A stretch of DNA of 20,046 nucleotides, taken from Acanthamoeba lenticulata. Lineage: Eukaryota; Discosea; Longamoebia; Acanthamoebidae. The position numbers and the translations under genes are program-made. Below are positions 9,184 through 16,616 of the stretch, in pieces. Within the stretch, counting starts at the first letter, position 1. Each line of letters opens with the position of its first letter. The stretch is taken from NCBI GenBank assembly GCA_002179805.1, contig NAVB01002643.1, forward strand, positions 1 to 20,046. The letters are read 5' to 3'. The notes below the pieces were generated by a model, which saw only the letters and a program-made list of their open reading frames with translations, was not told the origin of the DNA and ran no database searches.

Positions 9184-11160
9184 TCAGCAGTTGGGGTGGC
9201 CGGGGATGTGCGTGGCCTTGGTCATGCCGCTGCTCACGAACTTGTAGTAGGTGTAGAGCTTGGCCATTGCCGGGTCGTTGTTGATCTTGTCCTTCATGGC
9301 GAGGAACTGGGTAGTGTCGAGCGGGGACGACAGGCCGTAGGCCGAGACCATGTCGTACTCCTTCTCGAAGGTGACAACGCCCCGCGCGTTAGCGGCGTCG
9401 AGGTTGGCGTAGTACGTGATCACGTTCACGATCTCGTAGGTGTCCGTATCGTACTGGATGACACGCATCGACGGGTTGTATTGCGGCAGCACTGAGGGCG
9501 CCACCAAAATGGCTCCCGCCTGGTTCTTCAACACGTACAAATGGTCCTGGTGTTCGAGAGGCGAATGCCACGTCAGCTTTTGAGAAGTAAATGAATGATA
9601 ATAAAATGATAATAAAATGATAATAATGAAGAAAAGACGCGTACAGAGTGCTTGTGGCCAAAGAGGTGGCCCACGATGACGTCGGAGTAGCTGTTGGCGA
9701 TCTCCTCATACATCTCGAGGCACGAGTCGAAGTAGTAGTCCTTGTGCGGCGGAACATGACCCGTGAGGTAGACCTGTGTATCACCGGTGGCAATCAGGGT
9801 CAGCACTGCCGCCAACGCACGAGGAGACAGCAGCAGCAGATGCAGCAGCGCAGACCTTCTGGCCGAGCTGGCGAAGGCCATTGAGGGTGACGTCGAGCCA
9901 CTGGAACTGCTGGGCGCCTGGGTACTTATTATGGCTGCACGACTTGGTCTCCTCGTTGAACTGTTGCGCAACAGGGCCAACCACAGCAGCAACCAAAATA
10001 TAATTATATTGACAACAAAATGTAAAATGTGAGGACGACAGACCCCAAGGCTTAGAATCTTAAGGTGTCGGGTGACGTACGCTGGCCCAGTAAATCGTGT
10101 TGAGCGAGATGACTGTCCACCACAACACGCACGTATGTGCGTGGTTAGGCCCTCTGGGAGCGCATCAGCGGCAGGGGAACGAAGGAGGCGGGAAACGAAC
10201 TCTGAAGACCGGGCGCGACCTGCGTCATGTAGTAGCCGCCCAGGTTCATGGTCTGCTGGCTGGCCGGGCTGAGCCACTGCTGCCAGTTGGCCGTCAAGTT
10301 GGCCAGGATCTGCCCGTTTCCGGCCACAACGTGGTGAGCGTCTCCGCCCCGAAGGTCATGAATGCCAACACGACGCGAAAGTACCGCGTTGGGGCCGGGG
10401 CCGAGGCTGTCATGCGGGTAGACGTCGTTGTTGCCGATGGCCGGGATCACAGGGAGCGAGCCAAAGGTCTGGCGCATCCACAGGGTGACCTGCCACGGCA
10501 GCCATCGCGCAACAACAATGACAAAGATGAGACGCCAAGGAAGTGGTAAGAGAAGGGCCAATCACCCACCTGAGTGTTCTCAAAGAGGACCTCGTCCTGC
10601 GTGGTGGGCAGGTAGGTCTTGTCGCGGTTGTGGCGCGCATTGTCACCGGTCCACACCACAAAGTCGAGCGGCCCCAGCGTGCGGGCAAACTTGAGAGCGG
10701 CGAGGACCAGCGTGTAGGGCGAGTCGCAGCCTGACGACAGGAACAGACGAGCGGAAAGAAAGCAATAAATAAATATGTAAAAGGAAAATCGACAAGGAAA
10801 AGTGTACCTCTTGCGCCGAAGGTCCCAGCCTGGTCGTCCGCCTCAACACTCGACCGGCGGCCGTGGAAGTGGCACAGGTCGGACACGCTGGTGTTTTGCA
10901 CGTAGAAGCGGTCTGGCCAAGATAAGTAAAAAATAAAGTAAGTGTCATTTCCTTCCAAGCTGCCCAATGGTATTTTTTGAAGTATTTTTCCTATTACTAG
11001 ACACACAAGCAAAGGCAAAAGAAAAGTAGAGGGGGGGGCAGGTCGTACCCCAGTGAATGTCCGTTATGTGCAGGAAGCTCCGAGTTTGGCCAGCGGAAGC
11101 GCTAGCCCACACAAGGGCGAAAAGCCACACCGTCGCAAGACACACCCACCCACGCGTCAT
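9184..11160 (-). CDS. Endopolyphosphatase (Ppn1-type), secreted/lysosomal calcineurin-like phosphoesterase
   Basis: Predicted to cut inorganic polyphosphate in the lysosome or vacuole. Nine exons: 11160-11049, 10912-10808, 10730-10570, 10489-10385, 10309-10201, 10112-10081, 9960-9856, 9773-9645 and 9546-9184; 406 residues. A signal peptide opens the protein (CLATVWLFALVWASASAG). Metal-binding blocks follow in order: LHITDIHWDRFY, FVVWTGDNARHNRD, IPAIGNNDVYPHD, YLTGHVPP and VGHLFGHKHSDH. The Asn in GNND, where acid sphingomyelinases and SMPDL3 enzymes have GNH[DE], plus CDSPYTL, VYPHD and GHVPP, fit yeast Ppn1 better than sphingomyelinase (remembered family features). SMPDL3-like remains the alternative, since both belong to one superfamily. 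The intron at 10384-10310 is 75 nt and has no in-frame stop; it was removed because PNAILANLTANW then resembles the family. Unlike yeast Ppn1 it has no visible membrane anchor beyond the signal peptide and is shorter. Confidence 0.85.
9595..9627. repeat. Three tandem copies of an 11-bp AT-rich unit
   Basis: ATGATAATAAA occurs twice exactly, then ATGATAATAAT, inside the last intron (9644-9547) of the endopolyphosphatase gene. Confidence 0.85.
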
Positions 11161-11609
11161 CTCTCTGCTGCGTCAAAACCGGTTTTCTTTGTGGGGCGAG
11201 CCAAAGAACGGAGCTTCGCAGCAAGCTCTCGGCGTGAGGTTCGAGCGCAGACAAGACAGGTCTCAGCCTCTCATTTCCGACGACTTGTTTTCCTTTCTTC
11301 TCTTTTTTCTCTTTTCTTTTCTTGGCACAGGTGAGAAAATCGCAAGGGCTCTCAAGAAGGGAGCTGAGTCACCGTGCTGGGACCGGTCGGCCAGTTGTCT
11401 CGGGGTGGCAGCGGTACTGGTGCAGCAGGAGCTCAAACGGACCACCCATGTGCTTTGCGTGTTGGTCGCGGGAGCGTGCCGGAGAGCAACCGTGATGTTG
11501 TCAGGGGCTCGTGAAGTGTGAGACAGCCACGTCGACGGCCTCCTTGGCCGCGGCATAAAAAGGCTGTCGTTCTGGCTTGATTGAGCTACTACTTTCCTCT
11601 CAAGCCATC
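11161..11609. promoter_or_regulatory. Shared divergent promoter region of the endopolyphosphatase and GT27 genes
   Basis: 449 bp between two start codons facing apart. On the plus strand GCATAAAAAGG at 11553-11563 looks like a TATA element, about 50 nt before the GT27 ATG, with a pyrimidine-rich stretch (ACTACTTTCCTCTC) just upstream of that ATG. A CT-rich run (about 11287-11325) lies on the endopolyphosphatase side. Open frames here have no family features. Confidence 0.5.
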
Positions 11610-12939
11610 ATGACAAACACCTCTACGTGGGTTATACTCGTCCTTGCATGCTCGTGCCTGGTGTTGGTCTCGCACGCCTACTCGCAGGCCGACGTACAGC
11701 GACCCAAGGAGTGCTACTCTGTCAACTACCCTCACGCCCTGCCCTCGCTCTCTGTACGTTCGTTACCGTTCGACTGGTTGTTGTTGTTTTCTATCGCCAA
11801 AAAACAAACCTAACGAGATGTTGTTCCTGGCAGGTTGTGATCACAGCGCTGGACGAGGACCCGAGGCTCTTGGAAGACACCGTGCGGTCCATCCTCAAGC
11901 ACACGCCTGGCCACCTTCTGCGTGACATCGTCATCGTGGACGACGCCAGCCGCGACCAACCCGTGCGGCGCTACATGTCGCGCACCTACTCCAAGGTGAG
12001 CGTCGTCTACAACAAGGTGGGCCTGGGCGTGGCCGGCGCGCGCATGGCTGGCGCCGACAAGTCGACGGGCGACGTCATCGTCTTCCTCGACAGTCACATG
12101 GAGGTGACCGAGCGCTGGGCCGAGCCCTTCCTGCTCCACCTCCAGAACCACCCGGACAGCATCGCGTCCGCCGTCATCGAGGGCATCGACACGGCCACGC
12201 ACGGCTACAACTCGATGTTCCCGAGCCTCTACCTCGTCACTCTCCGCGTGCGCGACCTCGAGTTCAAGTGGAGCGGCAGCCCGCCGGAGCGCAACATCAC
12301 CGACCGGGCCATCGAGACGCCCTCCATTCTGGGCGCCGCCTTTGGCGTGGCCCGCAAGTGGTGGGAGAAGGTGGGCAAGTACGACCCGGGCCTCGAGATT
12401 TGGGGCGTCGAGAACATCGAGATCGCCGCCAAGGCCTGGATGTGCGGCTCTGGCGCCTACGTCCTGCCCTGCGCGCGCATCGGCCACATCTACTGGACCA
12501 ACGACACACGCACCCGCGGCGCGTACCGCTTCGAGAACAAGCACTTTGTCGCCCGCAACAAGGCCCGTTTCGCTCAGGTTGTCCCCCCCCCCCGAAAGAA
12601 CGAAACGACAAAAGAACGAAGAACGAAAGCTCATCTGGATTGCGGGCGCAGGTGTGGATGGACGAGCACGCTGATGGCGTGATGAAGCACTTGGCCAAGA
12701 GCTTCGACCTGAGCGAGCAAAAGCTGCGCCGCTTGCCGGGACTTGCCCGCCGCCACGAGCTGCGGCAACGGCTTCACTGCAAGTCGTTCCAGTGGTACCC
12801 ACGCCTTCTTCCTTCTTGATTTGTCATCACGTGAGGCCAAAAACGTCTTCCTCACTCTCGTCGTAGGTATGTGGACAACGTCATCTACCGCATCGCCAAC
12901 AAATGGGGCTTCGACCCCCAGCCAGAGGAGAAGCAGTGA
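11610..12939 (+). CDS. Polypeptide N-acetylgalactosaminyltransferase-like glycosyltransferase (GT27), lectin domain absent
   Basis: Predicted Golgi/ER enzyme moving GalNAc (or a related sugar) from a UDP-sugar to Ser/Thr of secreted proteins. Four exons: 11610-11753, 11834-12577, 12652-12794 and 12867-12939; 367 residues. A hydrophobic N-terminus (WVILVLACSCLVLVSHA) acts as signal peptide or anchor. The GT-A fold follows: VVITALDEDPRLLEDTV, IVIVDDASRD, GVAGARMAGADKSTGDVIVF, then DSHMEV with the Asp-x-His metal motif. The Gal/GalNAc block reads ILGAAFGVARKWW..VGKYDPGLEIWGVENIEIAAKAWMCG, where animals have WGGEN. IGHIYW, ARFAQVWMDE and RLHCKSFQWYVDN complete the match. It stops right after the catalytic domain; the ricin-like lectin domain of animal enzymes is missing. 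Intron 2 has a C11 run 5 nt after its donor. The start is the first ATG after a pyrimidine-rich leader. Confidence 0.9.
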
Positions 12940-13089
12940 GCTGTCACGCTTTGATGATATTTTTTTTGATTACATTAAAATGCACAAAAGTGATTTTCAA
13001 ATATTTGTTTTGTCCTAGTTCCATGTAAAAGGCACAGAGACGCCGTTGCGCCTCCCCTTTGTGAGCTTGCCCCAGTTCGGTCGCCCAAC

Positions 13090-13537
13090 CCCGAAGCTGT
13101 CCGAGCCGCCGCGCAGGGCGGCCACGTCTCGCTCCTCCAATGGGCGAGAGCCCGTGGCACCCATGGACATACTTGACCACGGCGCCGAAGGCTCATCGGC
13201 AGCTCGCTACGGCCACTTCGCCGTGTTGGAATGGGACCACGGTTGCCCGGTCACTATGCAGGCTTCTGGTGTTGCGGCTTCGAGTGGGTCCGCGGCCACG
13301 GCTGCCAGTGGGACAAGTGGACTGGCGTATCCGCTGCCGGCGCTGGCCACCTGACGGCTGAGGGCGGGCACCTTGTTATGCTCCAGTGGGCGATCGTATA
13401 AAGTTACCCATCATGAACCAGTGTGCGCCGAGCGGCCAAGGGCGGTCATATGGAAGGACATTGTAACGACTGTTGAGGCGGCAAGGGAAGGGCACCTGGA
13501 GATCTTCCAATGGGCCAGTGCCCACGGATGTCCGTGA
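13090..13537 (+). pseudogene. Decayed ankyrin-like (W-type, 27-residue) repeat gene
   Basis: Fragments of the same repeat as the intact gene at 15527-16498, spread over two frames. Frame 1: EAVRAAAQGGHVSLLQWARA from about 13093, then a stop. Frame 2: AARYGHFAVLEW (about 13200) with DHGCP. Back in frame 1: FEWVRGHGCQWDKWTG, GGHLVMLQWAIV, ending in TAA at 13399-13401. Frame 2 again: VEAARE..GHLEIFQWASAHGCP, ending in TGA at 13535-13537. The last unit ends in GCP-stop exactly like the intact copy. At least three frame changes and two internal stops make a working product unlikely. The 5' half (F-box-like head) was not found. Introns joining the pieces were considered but the breaks lack a consistent set of GT-AG pairs. 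Confidence 0.75.
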
Positions 13538-13949
13538 GCGTTTCCACCAGATTGAGCAATAGCTTGCGCCACTGACGTCCCCGACCCGTCACTGCCCCTC
13601 CCTCACCCTCCATTCGGGTCGGGGCTCTTTTTGAACCAGTAAACACGCGTACCCAAGTGAATAGCACAGCGGCGTTGGATCCAAGCGGCTCTCCATCCCA
13701 TTCTACTCGTCCTCGTTGCTGATGAGCTCATCGTGAGCTCCTGGTGTGGGTGGATAGCGTGGTCTCATCGAAAAACGCACATTGGCGAAGTGGGATTGGC
13801 CAAGTAAATTTTCTGTCGGTTTTCCTACACTATGCCCTGTCGTCCACTCAAGACCTGAGACTTTGCCCCTTGTTAAATGCCAACAACGCAGCGCACACAT
13901 CAGCAAAACAACATCAACCAACACCAACATCGACCACCTTCAACTCATC
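13538..13949. other. Intergenic stretch upstream of the small secreted protein gene
   Basis: 412 bp with no supported gene. It holds a 12-bp palindrome GATGAGCTCATC at 13721-13732 and the presumed promoter and 5' leader of the small secreted protein, CA-rich before the ATG. The frame of the next gene is open upstream to 13782, but that part lacks coding character. Confidence 0.45.
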
Positions 13950-14135
13950 ATGTTCAACCTCCGCGTCGCCCTCTTCTTCCTTCTCGGTCTCTCGATGGCT
14001 CTGGCCCAAACTGTCACCAACAATGAGGCCGTGGTGGGCAACTCGAGCGTGGCCGTTCCGACGCCGGACTTCGACCAGTATGACACGTCTGCCGCTTCCA
14101 GCTTGGCCCCCTACCTGTTCTCCTCCCTATTCTAA
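13950..14135 (+). CDS. Small secreted protein of unknown function
   Basis: 61 residues, single exon. The start follows a CA-rich leader (CAACTCATCATG) and gives a textbook signal peptide: Arg at position 5, a hydrophobic core (VALFFLLGLSMALA), and likely cleavage before QTV. The mature chain would be about 42 residues, rich in Ser, Ala, Val and Asp, with one N-glycosylation sequon (NSS) and no cysteine. It ends YLFSSLF. No family is recognised. A longer in-frame start at 13782 would bury the signal peptide, so it was rejected. Whether it is an extracellular peptide or a short-lived product cannot be told. Confidence 0.65.
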   Translation: MFNLRVALFFLLGLSMALAQTVTNNEAVVGNSSVAVPTPDFDQYDTSAASSLAPYLFSSLF

Positions 14136-14378
14136 GGACTGCTTGCCCGCCAAACAAAAAGAACACGGTAGAGAGCTATCGTTTTTATTCCTAAGAGTTT
14201 AGCATAATATCTTATCTCCTCTGCGTAGCACCTCTCTTGCCCGGCAGTAAACTTGCTTCCGTTCCAAGGAAGGTGTATTGGTGTCGAACGCTGGTTGGTG
14301 CGTGCCTCATTTGTGGCAGCGGGGCAAATTCGTAGGCGGTTTCCTTCCTTCTAAGACTACACTCCTTTGCCGCCCAAC

Positions 14379-15396
14379 ATGCAGAAGTGCGCTCTTCTAC
14401 GCTCAAGTACCACCCCTTGCCCTTTGGGTTTTTGCTAACAGTGGACGCAACACAGCATCCCCACCTTCAAGGTCCTGATTTTGGGCGACGCCGAAACAGG
14501 AAAGACGAGCCTCGTTTACAAGTTCGTGGTGAGTTTGGCTCCCTCAATTTTTTTATTGTTGATTCCCTCGACATTTTTTATTTTTTTTATTTTACACGCT
14601 AATCTGTTTTCTTCATTAGGATAACTCGTTCACCGATGCGTACATCACCACCCTGCTTGTCCAGCATGTACGTCCTCTTTCTGGCGTTGGTTGCAAGTTT
14701 ACTGATCCCACCGGTCCGCAGCAAGAGAAGACCTTTGACCTCAACGGACAGACGATCAAGCTCGAGCTGTATGATCTCTGTACTGTGCTCTCCTTTTGTT
14801 GCATGCTCAGTGCTGTTTCGTATTTCTCACTACTAACTTTGGGCTTGCAATGGCAGCTCCTCGGCCAGAGCATGCAGGCGTGGTGTCGGCGGTAGTGGGT
14901 TCTTCGGTGGATTTGAACACCTACATGACCGATCGCTACAAGGAAGCCCACGGTGTCATCATCGTCTACGACGCGACCAACCAAGCCTCGTTTGACCACG
15001 TCTCCACCTTCTTGGGTGAGATTGCAAAGCACAACACCACCACTGGTCTGGGCAAACCGTCCCTCCTTCTTGTGGGGAACAAGGCCGACAGCTCGTCGAA
15101 GGTCGTTTCTACGGAGGCTGCTCAGGTACTTCGCATTCCTTCAAAAATCAATTTTTTAAACAAATTTAATGATGCTGATGACTTTCTTGTTCTTGAGCAG
15201 GAACTTGCTCAGCAGGCAGGTGCTGAGGTGATTGAGACCTCAGCCAAGGACGGCACCAACGTTGAAGCAGCTTTCAATAAGCTCACTTCCAACATTCTTC
15301 AGAAAGTGTAAGTATTTGCTACCCAACGAGCATCAACGTTCTCGGGACTGATTGGCGTGAGATAATCATCATTATCACAGGCAAGCTGCCCAATAG
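14379..15396 (+). CDS. Atypical Rab-like small GTPase without DTAGQE motif and without prenylation cysteines
   Basis: Six exons: 14379-14386 (8 nt), 14456-14528, 14620-14779, 14857-15125, 15201-15307 and 15381-15396; 210 residues. Present: P-loop ILGDAETGKTSLVYKFV, FTDAYITT, DLNGQTIKLELYDL, the helix DRYKEAHGVIIVYDATNQASF, G4 motif VGNKADS and G5 motif ETSAKDG. Missing: after LYDL the expected [T]AGQE switch II is replaced by SPRPEHAGVVSAVVGSSVD, so the catalytic Gln is gone. A short insert (LLVQHVRPLSGVGC) sits in the effector region. The C-terminus ends NILQKVQAAQ with no Cys; reading through the last intron would stop at NILQKV, also without Cys. The donor in exon 1 (AA|GTGCGC) was chosen because it yields MQNIPTFKVL. 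The last intron has the textbook GTAAGT donor. Function unknown; probably a non-prenylated or pseudo-GTPase. Confidence 0.8.
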
Positions 15397-15437
15397 ACTG
15401 CCAAGCTGTTGAACGTCGCTCCAAAAGAACTTTCCAC

Positions 15438-15443
15438 AATAAA
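15438..15443 (+). terminator. Polyadenylation hexamer AATAAA
   Basis: Plus-strand AATAAA 41 nt after the stop of the Rab-like gene, well placed for 3'-end formation before the convergent ankyrin-like gene. Confidence 0.5.
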
Positions 15444-15526
15444 CAAGGGTTCAGCATTGCCAACTGGCAACGACAACGAACAATCCCTTTTGTGAAATGG
15501 AAGAAGTAAAAGGTGATGATAAAGGC

Positions 15527-16498
15527 TCAAGGGCAGCCGTTAGCACGCGCCCATTGAAGCACTGAGGCGTGGCCATTCCGAGCTGCAAGGCTGGAGGTGA
15601 GGCCGTCCCAAGGGCAGCCGTTGGCACGCGCCCATTGGAGCACGGCTAAGTGCCCTTCAGCTGCCGCCTGGGCACAAGTGGTCGAATTCCACGGGCAGCC
15701 GTTGGCGCGGCACCACTGGAGCACCTCGAGATGACCTCCCCCGGCCGCAAAGGCGCAGGTCTCTCCATCCCACGGGCAGCCGTTGGCATGCGCCCACTGA
15801 AGTACCTCGAGATGACCTTGCCTGGCGGCTCGGACACAAGTCCAACGGTCCCATGGACAGCCGTTGGCACGTAACCATTGAAGCACGTCCAGGTGACCTT
15901 CTCCAGCCGCGTTAGCGCAGGTCCTCGCGTCCCACACGCAGTCGTTTGCACGAGCCCATTGGAGCATGGCCAAATTGCCTACCCTGGCCGCGTTGGCGCA
16001 CACCGAGTCATCCCACGGGCAGTCGTTGGCGCGTAGCCACTGGAGGGTTTCGAGCTGTCCCGCTGCGGCTGCGGAGACAGTGGTGCCGTTGTCCCATGGG
16101 CAGCCATTGGCGCGTAACCACTGGAGCACCTCGAGATGGCCTCCCCAGGCCGCCCTGGCGCAGGTCGCTCCATCCCACGGGCAGCCGTTGGCTCGTGCCC
16201 ACTTGAGCACAGAAAGCCAGCCTTGGCTGGCTGCCCGGGCTGCAAACGAACGAGCCCCATGCGTGATGGCCGTGGCGGGCAGGTCGGCCTGATGAGGCAG
16301 CATGGCGGCCCACTTGCGACATACGGCACCGCAGACCGGCTGCATGAGCGGGTGCACCAAGCTGAGGATGACTCCCACGAGCTCCACCATGAGGTCGTCT
16401 ATGCCCAACTCCTGCTCCTCTGCTTGTCGTCTGTTGGCAAGACCCGCACCAGGGCTGGTAAGACAAGTCCTGGCCTTCTTTTTCGCAGGTTCGGTCAT
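15527..16498 (-). CDS. Intronless F-box-like protein with nine 27-residue ankyrin-like repeats
   Basis: 323 residues in a single exon, in a window where most genes have several introns. Residues about 35-68 (DDLMVELVGVILSLVHPL ... VCRKWAAML) resemble an F-box, suggesting a ubiquitin-ligase adaptor (inference). Residues 87-323 are repeats with a strict 27-residue (81-nt) period, pattern A.AA..GHLEVLQW.RANGCPWD..TC: eight full units and a ninth of 21 residues ending NGCP-stop. Each unit has the ankyrin-like GHLEVLQ helix but is six residues shorter than a standard 33-residue ankyrin repeat and carries two Trp. This repeat style is known to me from Acanthamoeba and from giant viruses such as pandoraviruses. 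The lack of introns and the uniform repeats fit recent expansion or transfer; direction cannot be read here. A decayed relative lies at 13090-13537. Confidence 0.9.
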   Translation of the reverse strand: MTEPAKKKARTCLTSPGAGLANRRQAEEQELGIDDLMVELVGVILSLVHPLMQPVCGAVCRKWAAMLPHQADLPATAITHGARSFAARAASQGWLSVLKWARANGCPWDGATCARAAWGGHLEVLQWLRANGCPWDNGTTVSAAAAGQLETLQWLRANDCPWDDSVCANAARVGNLAMLQWARANDCVWDARTCANAAGEGHLDVLQWLRANGCPWDRWTCVRAARQGHLEVLQWAHANGCPWDGETCAFAAGGGHLEVLQWCRANGCPWNSTTCAQAAAEGHLAVLQWARANGCPWDGLTSSLAARNGHASVLQWARANGCP

Positions 16499-16607
16499 GC
16501 TTCAGCAGCTAAGACTCGACGTTCAGTTTGGTGTGTTTCTTTCTTTTTCTTTCAATAATAAGAATAAATTTGGGTTCAAATTTTTTCCTTTTTAAATAAA
16601 TTATTGG

Positions 16608-16613
16608 TTTATT
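16608..16613 (-). terminator. Polyadenylation hexamer AATAAA
   Basis: The minus strand reads AATAAA only 3 nt after the TGA of the phosphatidylserine synthase gene. An extra AT-rich tract follows (to about 16560), in the 118-bp gap before the ankyrin-like gene. Confidence 0.5.
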
Positions 16614-16616
16614 TGT

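Noticed and set aside
10097..10549. A 150-codon plus-strand open frame
   Set aside because: Antisense to endopolyphosphatase exons and introns; composition is that of a shadow frame.
9184..11160. Calling the enzyme acid sphingomyelinase/SMPDL3
   Set aside because: The GNND, CDSPYTL, VYPHD and GHVPP blocks agree better with Ppn1; kept as the alternative in the entry.
11810..12802. A 330-codon minus-strand open frame
   Set aside because: Antisense shadow of the GT27 coding exons in GC-rich DNA; no recognisable motif, and it crosses two introns of the real gene.
12955..13020. AT-rich stretch as a replication origin or matrix-attachment element
   Set aside because: Short, and best explained as the 3' flank (ATTAAA near 12974) of the GT27 gene.
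13090..13537. A multi-exon working ankyrin gene on the plus strand
   Set aside because: The repeat fragments change frame at points without a consistent set of GT-AG junctions, and no ATG-led head was found.
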